A DNA stretch of 64,000 nucleotides from Shewanella sp. KX20019 (lineage in GTDB: Bacteria; Pseudomonadota; Gammaproteobacteria; Enterobacterales; Shewanellaceae), in contig NZ_CP068437.1 in the NCBI RefSeq assembly GCF_016757755.1, forward strand, positions 1,674,001 through 1,738,000. Direction: 5' to 3'. A program made the position numbers and the translations under genes. The notes under the pieces are model-generated. The model did not search any database and had not been told where the DNA came from. It was given only the letters and a program-made list of their open reading frames with translations. Of this stretch, positions 53,176-61,350 are shown one piece after another; the first letter of the stretch is position 1, and each line of letters begins with the position of its first letter.

Positions 53176-54947
53176 AATTAGTTCGCCTTAAAGTAACAGA
53201 CCCAATGGGCTTTCGCAGCTTACAAGAGGGGTTTGAGTATGTTTTTCGTTCAGAATGGACCCTTCAAGATGAATCTTCCAAGAAGCCTCAGTTTAGTGAA
53301 AAAGGCTTCGCACCCTTTGTTTGTGCGGGCCCCAATGGCAGTGGTAAGTCTAACCTTCTAGAAGTTCTAGCTGCAATATTCTACCACTTAGAATGCATGT
53401 ATTTAGATAACCTTCCGCCAGCGTTTGGTTATGATGAAGAGACTAATAAGACTGGTTTCAGAAGTGATAGCGCTAATCCCGATGGTTTTGAAATTGAATA
53501 CTTAATACCGATTGGAAGTGATGATGTACGGATACATGCACATGTATTGATCACAAAAGAAATAGGCATGACACCTAAGGTGCAATGGCTAAATCGTGAT
53601 GAGTTATACAAAGATCATAATCCACTTTCTCGAGATGAAATTAAGCGGTTACTTCCAGATTTTGTATTAGGCTATTCTTCAGGTGAAAACGAAGTACTCA
53701 GCTTGCTTTTTTTTAAAATGAGATTTGTTCAATTTGATGAGTATTGGGGGGCATTAAGAGATCAACTTCCTTACTCTGGTCGCCCTGAAACTCGTATGGC
53801 TTATATGGACAATTCATATAGCCAAGCGATTCTGCTTTGTAATTTGCTATATAACGAAGTAGAAGCGAGAGAGCTTTTTGAGTTGGATATGGGGCTAGGT
53901 GCTTTGCATGAGTTTCGTATTGTAATCAAACGAAGTATTGAGGTTAGCCGAGAGCAAGCTGACTTGTTTGGGCTAAAACACCCTGCTCTGGCTGTAGATG
54001 AGGAAAGCAATAGATACACTCTGAACCTTGTTGATCTGTTAGAAGCTGACGAAGACTCTTCTGATAGATTTGATCCTATGATCACTAGATTAAAGCGATG
54101 TGCTACTTGTTTCTTTGTAGATGAGGAAACAGATACTTTATATCTGGATTATTGTGTCAATAGCGCCACTAGAGAAGCCTTTGCTGAAAACTTTAGTTTT
54201 GCTGTTAACAAATCTCCCATTGAGTTGTTTCAAGCTTTCCAGGTATTGCTATCGCTTAACTTGTATACAGTCAGCGAGCAACTTAAATCTGATTTATATC
54301 AATCAGATAGTTTATACGTTAATGAAACAGTGCCTACGTTAGCTTCTGATGAACGGATCATGCGTTTTAAGAACTTTTGGTTTAATAAAGAAGGGATACA
54401 AGAGCCTGTTTTGCTTAAGTCTTTATCTGATGGAGAACATCAGCTCTTACATAGCCTTGGACTGTGCTTGCTATTCAAGGATACCAATAGTTTATTTCTA
54501 TTAGATGAGCCTGAGACACATTTCAACCCTGCATGGCGCTCAAACTTTATTAGCCGTCTAAGAGCGTGCTTTCCTGAAAAAGATAAAGCGCAAGCAAGCC
54601 ATGAGATGTTAATTACGACGCACACACCGTTTTTAATTTCTGATAGCGAGCGTCATAAGGTTATGGTCTTTGATAAAAATCCTGAAAGTAATCAGGTCAC
54701 TATTCAGCATCCAGAATATAAAACCTTAGGCGCATCGATAAACAAAATAACCATAGAAACGTTCGGAAAGCACGAGACTATCGGTGGCTATGCTCATAAG
54801 TTGCTAGATGATTTCAAAGAAGAGTTCAAAAAAGAAGGGGTGGATATTGATAGCTTGTTAAAGCGTATTGATAATCGACTCGGTGATTCTGTTGAGAAGC
54901 TCTTACTTATGAAAACGATAATGGACAGTTTAAAGGAACAGGACTGA
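53172..54947 (+). CDS. Restriction-associated AAA ATPase (OLD/ABC type)
   Basis: 591 residues. Walker A is CAGPNGSGKSNLLEVLAAIF (about residues 51-70). The ABC-like signature is LKSLSDGEHQLLHSLGLCLL, and Walker B is LFLLDEPETHFNPAW near 440. A final ITTHTPFLISDSE gives the switch His. This is the layout of PtuA/RecF-like ATPases. It shares ATGA with hsdS and one base with the HNH gene, so the three are tightly coupled. The likely role is to sense or signal and activate the partner nuclease. Confidence 0.85.
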   Translation: MKLVRLKVTDPMGFRSLQEGFEYVFRSEWTLQDESSKKPQFSEKGFAPFVCAGPNGSGKSNLLEVLAAIFYHLECMYLDNLPPAFGYDEETNKTGFRSDSANPDGFEIEYLIPIGSDDVRIHAHVLITKEIGMTPKVQWLNRDELYKDHNPLSRDEIKRLLPDFVLGYSSGENEVLSLLFFKMRFVQFDEYWGALRDQLPYSGRPETRMAYMDNSYSQAILLCNLLYNEVEARELFELDMGLGALHEFRIVIKRSIEVSREQADLFGLKHPALAVDEESNRYTLNLVDLLEADEDSSDRFDPMITRLKRCATCFFVDEETDTLYLDYCVNSATREAFAENFSFAVNKSPIELFQAFQVLLSLNLYTVSEQLKSDLYQSDSLYVNETVPTLASDERIMRFKNFWFNKEGIQEPVLLKSLSDGEHQLLHSLGLCLLFKDTNSLFLLDEPETHFNPAWRSNFISRLRACFPEKDKAQASHEMLITTHTPFLISDSERHKVMVFDKNPESNQVTIQHPEYKTLGASINKITIETFGKHETIGGYAHKLLDDFKEEFKKEGVDIDSLLKRIDNRLGDSVEKLLLMKTIMDSLKEQD

Positions 54948-56071
54948 TGCTCTTTCCGTATCAATTTTTAGACCATAAAATGAACACAATGCAAGAATAC
55001 ATCCAGTTCATTTTAGAAGATGTATGGTGTATTGCTATAGATGGAGTGGACTATGAAATCGATACTTTATTTGCTGCTAAACCTGACCTAAGGGATATGA
55101 TAAAAGAGCTCGATATTCATGATGTTGAAGTTAAAGGGGCTAAGAACTTTCTTGGTCCTTTAAACTCTCTTTTTGAAAAGTTCAAGCTGTTAAATGCTGT
55201 TCAAAAGCAGCAGTTTAAAGATTGGTTTGCCCTTAATAATGATATTAAAAAGCTTTGTGAAGATGGGGACCGGTGTACTCCTGCTACTTATGAAGCAATT
55301 AAAGCTCTATATCCTGAAGCTCAGTATCCTGGTTTAGTCAGCGAGCTTGAGAAATTTTATAAAAATATGTACTCAGGCGACTTTCTGAAGTTAGCATCAG
55401 TTAGAGAGCGAATAGGACTCATTGCGGATCATAATCTGAAGTTTACTCAATTGAACGACCGAGATGTATGCCCTTTCTGTGGGTTGTCAGGTATTTTAAA
55501 TCAGTTTACTAAGCCACGTGAGGCTTATGATCATTATTTCCCCAAAGGAAAATATCCATTCAATAGCATTAACTTCCTTAACTTAGTGCCAGCTTGTCCT
55601 CATTGCAACAGCAGTTACAAATTAGCAAAAGATCCAAATATAGAAAAACCTGATACAGCTAAGGCTAAAGCTAAAAACCCTTTACGAGTCCCACGTAAGG
55701 TTTTCTATCCTTACGCCAATTATACGAATCTAATTAACTTATCTCTGAGTATCCAAACCCAAGATTGGAAGAGTTTAGAGGCTACCGATGTAACTCTAAA
55801 TATGGGACCTGCCTTAATCAGGCCGGAACTTGATACATGGGATGATTTATACGGGATTTCTGAACGTTTCAAGGCCGAATGTTGTTCTAAAAATTCAGGT
55901 AAAGCGTGGCTATCCGAAATATTTGAACGCTCAAAGAAATTAGACATGCCCACGTTAAAATATGTTACTGCGATAGAGTTTAATAGTGATCTAGACCCTT
56001 TTGTAGACAAACGATTTCTTAAAAAAGCTTTCATATTAGGCTGTTGTGATGCGGGGTTGTTTGACAATTAG
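54947..56071 (+). CDS. HNH endonuclease partner of the ATPase (PtuB-like)
   Basis: 374 residues. A zinc-bound HNH core lies near residues 174-225: CPFCGLSGIL, EAYDHYFPKGKYPFNSINFL, NLVPACPHCNSSYK. Both Cys pairs and the DHYFPK catalytic segment are intact. The N-terminal ~150 residues are helical. Its ATG overlaps the stop of the ATPase gene (TGATG). An ABC-type ATPase plus HNH protein is the composition of Septu, but here the pair is the tail of a type I restriction operon. The family call is by motif and context. Confidence 0.75.
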   Translation: MLFPYQFLDHKMNTMQEYIQFILEDVWCIAIDGVDYEIDTLFAAKPDLRDMIKELDIHDVEVKGAKNFLGPLNSLFEKFKLLNAVQKQQFKDWFALNNDIKKLCEDGDRCTPATYEAIKALYPEAQYPGLVSELEKFYKNMYSGDFLKLASVRERIGLIADHNLKFTQLNDRDVCPFCGLSGILNQFTKPREAYDHYFPKGKYPFNSINFLNLVPACPHCNSSYKLAKDPNIEKPDTAKAKAKNPLRVPRKVFYPYANYTNLINLSLSIQTQDWKSLEATDVTLNMGPALIRPELDTWDDLYGISERFKAECCSKNSGKAWLSEIFERSKKLDMPTLKYVTAIEFNSDLDPFVDKRFLKKAFILGCCDAGLFDN

Positions 56072-56189
56072 TAGTTGTTACTTTCCATGACTGATACGCC
56101 CCCAGCTGTATTGCAATGTTTTAACCTAAGCCTGGGCTAACATTTATATGGGGGCTGTCTTTAGTGTAGTTATTGACTTCGGAAATAGA

Positions 56190-57392
56190 TTAGCTTGATT
56201 TTTTCGGTGCTGTAATATGCTCGCTCCACCAGCACATAAGCTCTCTGCGCCGCTCAATGTAGTCGGCTCGGTTATAAGCCGCTCTTACTGTGTTCTTATC
56301 TACGTGGGCGAGTGATACCTCAATAAGCTCAGCATCAAAGCCTTGTTCGTTTAGTGTAGTGCTGGCTAATGCACGTAGCCCGTGCGCCACTAGACGGCCT
56401 TTGTAGCCCATACGCTTAATAGCCATATTGGCCGTTTCAGTGTTGGTATGTCTGTTCGGGTTTCTGTCTGCAGGAAATATGTATTCCAAGTGACTACTGA
56501 TTGGCTCCATGCGCTTTAGTAATGCGAGAACTTGAGGTGTTAAAGGGATTATGTGCTCACGCTTCATCTTCATGCGCTCAGCAGGGATCACCCATAGCTT
56601 TTTATCAAAATCTATCTCAGCCCACTTAGCCATAGCGGCTTCCGCTGGGCGGGTCATCGTATGTAATTGAAGTTCAATCAAGCAGCGAGTTGTCACCTTG
56701 ATACTGGCATAAGATAAGTCCTGCATAAATTCAGGTAGCTCACTAGGTTTGATTGTGGGCATTTGACGCTTCTCTGGGACACCAAACGCAGCCGCTATGC
56801 CAATAAGCGGGTTGGAGTGAATTACGCCTGTATTAACTGCAAAGGTCATCACTTCATTAAGCCAGCTGATCACACGTCTACAAGTTTCTACGTGTCCTTT
56901 GCCCTCTAATGGTTTGAGCACTTGAATGACCTGTGGGGCGGTTAAGGTGCTGATTGGTGTTTCGCCTAGGGCAGGGAATAGGTATAGCTCTAATCTGCGA
57001 TAAAGCTTCCTTGAGTGATTTGTAGATACTTTTTGTTTTTTTACTTCGAACCAAGTATCAGTAACAGCTTTAAGGGTATTAGCTGCATCCGTTTTAACTG
57101 TTTCTTCTTGTTGCTGAAGGTGATATTGAGGGTCTATGCCTTTGGCAAGCAACTCTCGGGCAGCATCTCTGCGTTTTCTTGCTTCTGCTAGCGGCACATC
57201 AGGGTAGGTGCCGAGGCCAAGGTTAGTACGTTTTTTCGTAACAGGGCGGGTATAGTTGAGCAGCCAAAATTTTGAGCCACTCGGCTTTATTCTAATTGAT
57301 AAGCCACGACCATCAGCAAGGTTGTATTCTTTCTCTTTAGACTTAGCGTTTGCAACTTGTGTTGCTGTGAGTTGCTTAGTGGTATTGGCCAT
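56190..57392 (-). CDS. P4-type tyrosine integrase of the island
   Basis: 400 residues, the usual length. The N-terminal DUF4102 arm-binding domain reads LTATQVANAKSKEKEYNLAD, then GRGLSIRIKPSGSKFWLLNY. The catalytic residues lie in QLHTMTRPAEAAMAKW (Arg), HGLRALASTTLNEQ (His-x-x-Arg), LAHVDKNTVRAAYNR (His, Tyr). It lies about 160 bases inside the right attachment site at ssrA, the usual place for this family, and catalyses insertion and excision of the island. A 30-codon relic of a sister gene lies at 19335. Confidence 0.95.
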   Translation of the reverse strand: MANTTKQLTATQVANAKSKEKEYNLADGRGLSIRIKPSGSKFWLLNYTRPVTKKRTNLGLGTYPDVPLAEARKRRDAARELLAKGIDPQYHLQQQEETVKTDAANTLKAVTDTWFEVKKQKVSTNHSRKLYRRLELYLFPALGETPISTLTAPQVIQVLKPLEGKGHVETCRRVISWLNEVMTFAVNTGVIHSNPLIGIAAAFGVPEKRQMPTIKPSELPEFMQDLSYASIKVTTRCLIELQLHTMTRPAEAAMAKWAEIDFDKKLWVIPAERMKMKREHIIPLTPQVLALLKRMEPISSHLEYIFPADRNPNRHTNTETANMAIKRMGYKGRLVAHGLRALASTTLNEQGFDAELIEVSLAHVDKNTVRAAYNRADYIERRRELMCWWSEHITAPKKSS

Positions 57393-57517
57393 GAATGTAA
57401 CACGATTATGGGATTTGGATTCGATGTTACATTGAGTGTGACATAAAACTCAAGCTGCTATGGGATGACAATAAACGCTATTGTACGCTAAGCTATTGAT
57501 TTTACAAATCTCAGGCA

Positions 57518-57543
57518 GAAAAAAAGACGTCCTGAGACGTCTT
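57518..57543 (-). terminator. ssrA terminator supplied by the island
   Basis: On the minus strand AAGACGTC, loop TCAG, GACGTCTT, then more T. It follows the 3' end of tmRNA by 12 bases. The following TCTGCCTGA matches the sequence after the terminator at the left end. Confidence 0.85.
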
Positions 57544-57548
57544 CGTTC

Positions 57549-57575
57549 CTATATTTGGTGGAGGCGGCGGGGCTC
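57549..57575. repeat. Right attachment site (ssrA 3' end)
   Basis: 27 bases identical to 32059-32085. Twenty of them (57556-57575) are the 3' end of the tmRNA, coding for its acceptor and T-arm; the other seven lie just beyond the CCA. Insertion here rebuilds a complete ssrA, as usual for this integrase family. Confidence 0.92.
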
Positions 57576-57910
57576 GAACCCGCGTCCAAAAAGCCTACAT
57601 CCAAGGCGCTACATGCTTAGTCTCTCTTTTGGTTAACCTTGCAAGCTCCGAAAGACAGGATATTACAAGGCGAGTTCAGTACTGTTTCGCGGTTCACCCC
57701 TGAACGTGGTTCCCTCGCTATCAAATGTGAGATGACCATCTATAAACCAAACCCATTTGAGAAGTTTCGGCAAGATGGCTAGCTAGCCTAAGCTGCTAGA
57801 GAGTAGTTAGAGTCGTTTGCAACTATAACAGTGCGGCTTTTTACGAGGCCAACCGCCCCTCGGCATGCTCCCAGGGTTTCGAGAATCTTGTCGAATCCAG
57901 AATCGCCCCC
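57556..57910 (-). ncRNA. ssrA: Transfer-messenger RNA (tmRNA)
   Basis: 355 nt. The 5' end reads GGGGGCGATTCTGGATTCGA and the 3' end GGTTCGAGCCCCGCCGCC then TCCACCA, so both tRNA-like halves and an encoded CCA are present. The tag reading frame (minus strand, 57820 to 57788) is GCA AAC GAC TCT AAC TAC TCT CTA GCA GCT TAG, giving ANDSNYSLAA. Together with SmpB it frees stalled ribosomes and tags the products for proteolysis. smpB lies on the same strand about 110 bases upstream. The island uses its 3' end as integration site. Confidence 0.98.
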
Positions 57911-58019
57911 AAGTACAATATGATTGTAACGCGTCACATCTTGTTTTACCAAGCATAAAAACCGCATTAGCAACCGATTGTTCGTTTTACACCCGTTATT
58001 GAAAGAACTGACGTTGAAA

Positions 58020-58514
58020 CTACTGCTGTACCGCTTTCTTTATGGTACGCGCTTTTTCAATCTGCCATTCGCGATCTTTAGTATCGTCACGCTTATCATG
58101 TTCTTTCTTACCTTTACCCAGGCCAATCTCTATCTTTACCCATGCACCTTTTTGCCAGTACATTGAGATAGGAACGATTGAGTAACCTTTACGGTCCACT
58201 AAGCCTTGTAATTTATCTAGCTCTTTACGTTTGAGCAGTAACTTACGCGAGCGCAACGGATCGCACACTACGTGAGTAGAGGCGGTATTGAGTGGCGCGA
58301 TAGTACAACCAAAAAGATAGGCTTCGCCTTCTCTTAGAAATACATAGCTTTCAGACAAGTTTACCTTGCCCATACGAATAGACTTAACTTCCCATCCCAT
58401 TAGGGATAGGCCTGCTTCCATTTTCTCTTCAAACTTATAGTCGAAAGTCGCGCGTTTATTACGGGCGATTGAAGCGGAAGTGTTCTTTGATTTTTTTGCG
58501 TTTTTCTTAGCCAT
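58020..58514 (-). CDS. smpB: SsrA-binding protein SmpB
   Basis: 164 residues from the ATG at 58514; the open frame runs further upstream but MAKKNAKKSKN is the family start. The OB-fold reads IARNKRATFDYKFEEKMEAG, then LMGWEVKSIRMGKVNLSESY and VFLREGEAYLFGCTIAPL. The basic C-terminal tail (KREHDKR-like, KGKKEHDKRDDTKDREWQIE) enters the ribosome. It delivers tmRNA to stalled ribosomes; its gene lies directly upstream of ssrA, the typical pairing. Confidence 0.96.
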   Translation of the reverse strand: MAKKNAKKSKNTSASIARNKRATFDYKFEEKMEAGLSLMGWEVKSIRMGKVNLSESYVFLREGEAYLFGCTIAPLNTASTHVVCDPLRSRKLLLKRKELDKLQGLVDRKGYSIVPISMYWQKGAWVKIEIGLGKGKKEHDKRDDTKDREWQIEKARTIKKAVQQ

Positions 58515-58706
58515 AGGCTGGCTATTATACGCAGGCAAGCAGGATTTGGAATTAGGCAAACCGAAATATTCACTTATTTGTGGATTCTCTGATGCGTTTG
58601 TCTGCTTTTTGAGCACTTAAAGTTGGCTAAGTGCGTCAAAGATGCGTTTTTTTGTAGTCATGTTAAAATTCAACAATCTTGTTTATATTCTGAGTACCAA
58701 CCATCA

Positions 58707-59138
58707 ATGCCACAAATTTCCCGCAATGTATTAGTTCGTTTTAGTGCGATGCAGATGTATGACTTAGTCAATGATGTCGAATCTTATAAAGAATTCTTGC
58801 CCGGTTGTGTCGGTGGCAAGGTATTGGAGTTTGATGGTGAGACCATGGTTGCCTCGGTTGATGTGGCTAAAGCGGGGATAAGTAAAACGTTTACCACTCG
58901 TAATAAGGTGGTAGCGGGTAGGAGTATTCAGCTGCAGTTAGAAAACGGCCCTTTTAAAGAGTTGGTTGGCGAGTGGACGTTTACTGAGTTAACAGAAGAT
59001 GCCTGTAAAGTTGATTTCCAGCTGAAGTTTGAGTTTTCTAGTCCGATTGCTGATTTGGCATTTGGTAAAGTGTTTAAAGAGTTAATGTCGTCTATGGTGA
59101 CCGCGTTTACTCGCCGCGCTAAGGTGATTTACAAATGA
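58707..59138 (+). CDS. ratA: RatA-like START/polyketide cyclase family protein
   Basis: 143 residues from the ATG at 58707; the open frame starts 84 bases earlier but MPQISRNVLVRFSAMQMYDL is the family start. The segment DLVNDVESYKEFLPGCVGGK and the end FGKVFKELMSSMVTAFTRRA are hallmarks of RatA/YfjG/CoQ10-type proteins. E. coli RatA was described as blocking 70S subunit association, while homologues help ubiquinone function. It is divergent from smpB and overlaps rnfH by four bases. Confidence 0.92.
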   Translation: MPQISRNVLVRFSAMQMYDLVNDVESYKEFLPGCVGGKVLEFDGETMVASVDVAKAGISKTFTTRNKVVAGRSIQLQLENGPFKELVGEWTFTELTEDACKVDFQLKFEFSSPIADLAFGKVFKELMSSMVTAFTRRAKVIYK

Positions 59139-59467
59139 ATACTGAGCAAGGCCTGTTTACGGTCGAAATTATTTATGCGTTACCGCACCAGCAAAAGCTG
59201 ATTAAAGTGAACGTTGAACCCGGGACTACCTGTATCGATGCGGTAAAGCAAAGTGACATGCTGCGCTATTTCCCCGATATTGATCTTGAGACGGTAAAGT
59301 TGGGTATTTTTAGTCGCTCAGTGAAACACTCTGAAGTATTGCTTCCAGGACAAAGAGTAGAGATCTACCGACCGTTAATCGCTGATCCTAAAGATGTGCG
59401 TCGTAAACGTGCAGAAAAAGCGAAGGACGAAGGGCGGGTGAACAAGATCACAGGCGCTAAGTTATAA
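59135..59467 (+). CDS. rnfH: RnfH family protein
   Basis: 110 residues with a ubiquitin-like beta-grasp fold: FTVEIIYALPHQQKLIKVNV, then LETVKLGIFSRSVKHSEVLL and GQRVEIYRPLIADPKDVRRK. The ratA-rnfH pair is a conserved gammaproteobacterial unit. No biochemical role is established; the name comes from occurrence near rnf genes in other bacteria. Confidence 0.92.
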   Translation: MNTEQGLFTVEIIYALPHQQKLIKVNVEPGTTCIDAVKQSDMLRYFPDIDLETVKLGIFSRSVKHSEVLLPGQRVEIYRPLIADPKDVRRKRAEKAKDEGRVNKITGAKL

Positions 59468-59514
59468 AGACTGGTATCCGTTAAAGAATAAGGTTGATGC
59501 TTAATCAAAGTTAA

Positions 59515-59550
59515 AAAAAATGCGAGTCTCCGATAGGAGAACCGCATTTC
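59515..59550. terminator. Bidirectional terminator between rnfH and bamE
   Basis: AAATGCG pairs with CGCATTT, and inner CTCC with GGAG. A-rich and T-rich flanks on the two sides let it serve both convergent genes. Confidence 0.75.
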
Positions 59551-59591
59551 TTATGTTCGTTAAAAGCAGAGTTAAGCTGACAACACGTCGA

Positions 59592-60089
59592 TTACTCTTG
59601 GTCTTTTTCCGATAATGCTTTTGGTTGAGTTTGCTTCTCTTCAACTAAAGGCTCTGCTTGAGGGCGCTGTTCTGGTACCAAGGGCTCACCTTCTGGAACA
59701 TTTAAACCAGGTAGCTTACTCTCTTCAAGCGGCGTATTAAACTCTTCGCTTAAATCATAATCACCTGTCACTTTAACTAGAACATCTCCGTCAAAGTTAA
59801 TGATCAGCTCTTTATGGATAATGCTGGCGTCACGGCCACTTTTATAGTGGTAAACGTAATACCAGGTATTGTCTGAAAAACTATCACGCAGTACAGGACG
59901 ACCTAAAACGTATTCAACCTGCTCTTTAGTCATGTCAATACGCAGCTTTTCTACCTGCTGCTTTTCCATGTAGTTACCTTGCGGAATGTCTGGCTTATAG
60001 ATCAACCAGTCCAATACACCACAGCCACTGAGCGATAGTGAGAGCGCAGCAGCGCCCAAAAGGGTAAGACTTCTTTTTTTAATTGTCAT
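59592..60089 (-). CDS. bamE: Outer membrane assembly lipoprotein BamE
   Basis: 165 residues. The lipobox is LSLSGCGVLDWLIYKPDIPQ, and the conserved QGNYMEKQQVEKLRIDMTKE and PVLRDSFSDNTWYYVYHYKS define the BamE/SmpA fold. It is part of the BAM complex that inserts beta-barrel proteins. The C-terminal ~45 residues are an extra Pro/Glu-rich tail (VPEGEPLVPEQRPQAEPLVE), longer than in E. coli (113 residues). Confidence 0.95.
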   Translation of the reverse strand: MTIKKRSLTLLGAAALSLSLSGCGVLDWLIYKPDIPQGNYMEKQQVEKLRIDMTKEQVEYVLGRPVLRDSFSDNTWYYVYHYKSGRDASIIHKELIINFDGDVLVKVTGDYDLSEEFNTPLEESKLPGLNVPEGEPLVPEQRPQAEPLVEEKQTQPKALSEKDQE

Positions 60090-61350
60090 TAAATGCGCTA
60101 CTTCATCAAAATCTGTCGGTCATAATACCCAAGCAATCCCCTATCTGACAAGAGCTATTGTCGCAGAGTCTGCTCAGGTTGCTAATCTATGTTGTTTCTC
60201 AGTTTTAACACTGAGGTTACATATGCTGCTTATATTGAGTCGTAAATGGGTAATTAGTTCATTCGTATTAGTATTTTTCTAGGCATTGGTCACTTTTTAC
60301 TTGCCACACAATGGCAAGTAAAGGTCGCTGTTGAATTTAAATAGATTTACCGCTGCTTTATAACTAATTGATTTTAAGTGGTTTAATTCTTATCTGGCTA
60401 GGGATGATTAAAGCTGCAGTTTGCTGCTATCAGATATTAGCATTCGCTTTCATAGCAATAAGGCTTTAAGTCCATCACTGCAGGGCAATTGAAGCTTGGT
60501 GGTGAGCGCTAGCCATTATTCAACCGCTATTTATTTTTTAATCATTGTCACAGATTTGATATTTGTATTGAAGGCACGTTTTGTGTTGCTCGTTTTTAAG
60601 GACAAAGAATGTAGCCATTAGTCAGTGGTCGTTTTTTTAATGGTGTGATTTAAGTTGCTTAAGGCCGAATTTTAAAAAAAAGTTAACATAAAACCAATAT
60701 ATTTTGTGATGTTAGTCACTATTCTTCCTCTAGCGGTGATTCATAGCGTTAACTCATCACACTCTAGCTAACGTAAACGTCAATATAAAACGATCGTTTA
60801 CATTCCTGTTAAATAGTATATTTTTTAACTTACTGGTAATTAAGCATTTATTTGATTTACGTCTAAGGTAGCCGTAAACGGAGCTCTGCATTTACCTTAT
60901 TACTAAATTTCACACTTGCTGTATCAATTTAATGACGATGCGTAATTAAATTACGGGGTGGAGTTTAAGCAAGCTTGCTTGGTCAATTTGTCTTACAACT
61001 GTATTTTCCGTTATCTCTAAATATTGTTTGTTGTCTATATCTGGTTGTTTTTGCTTGCTTTAATTGTGTGCTTATAATCTGATTTAATACTGTTTTACGT
61101 CTGTTACTTATGCGCTATAAAGTCTCTGCCGAGCTTAGGTTTGCTTGCATCCAACACTATTTGTGGTTAGTTTTTGTTGCAAATAACCACATGTGGCCCT
61201 CGGTGGTGTTTTTATTGGTTCGCTTCCTCTAACCGAGAAAAGTAAGTGGCCGCATTTATTGAAGCCATCTTTAGTTACGCTAAATACACAGCTGCAGGTA
61301 TTTGGCTTCATAAGTAAACATACTGGCGATACAGATTGGAGAGAAAGTTT
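60090..61350. other. Long AT-rich regulatory gap before aceB
   Basis: About 1.26 kb without a convincing gene between divergent bamE and aceB. It carries a perfect palindrome at 60788 and further GTAAACG copies, and AT tracts. It is unusually long for this kind of chromosome; a small RNA or a lost gene cannot be excluded. Confidence 0.5.
60788..60799. promoter_or_regulatory. PsrA-like operator candidate
   Basis: AAACGATCGTTT is a perfect 12-bp palindrome that fits the AAAC-N4-GTTT core reported for the fatty acid regulator PsrA. A wider inverted pair, GTAAACG at 60773-60779 and CGTTTAC at 60795-60801, overlaps it. PsrA is described as controlling fatty acid degradation and glyoxylate shunt genes in Shewanella, and aceB follows. 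Position is about 560 bases upstream of the start. Confidence 0.4.

Noticed and set aside
58515..58616. N-terminal extension of SmpB
   Set aside because: The conserved protein begins MAKKNAKK; the longer frame only reflects an open stretch upstream.
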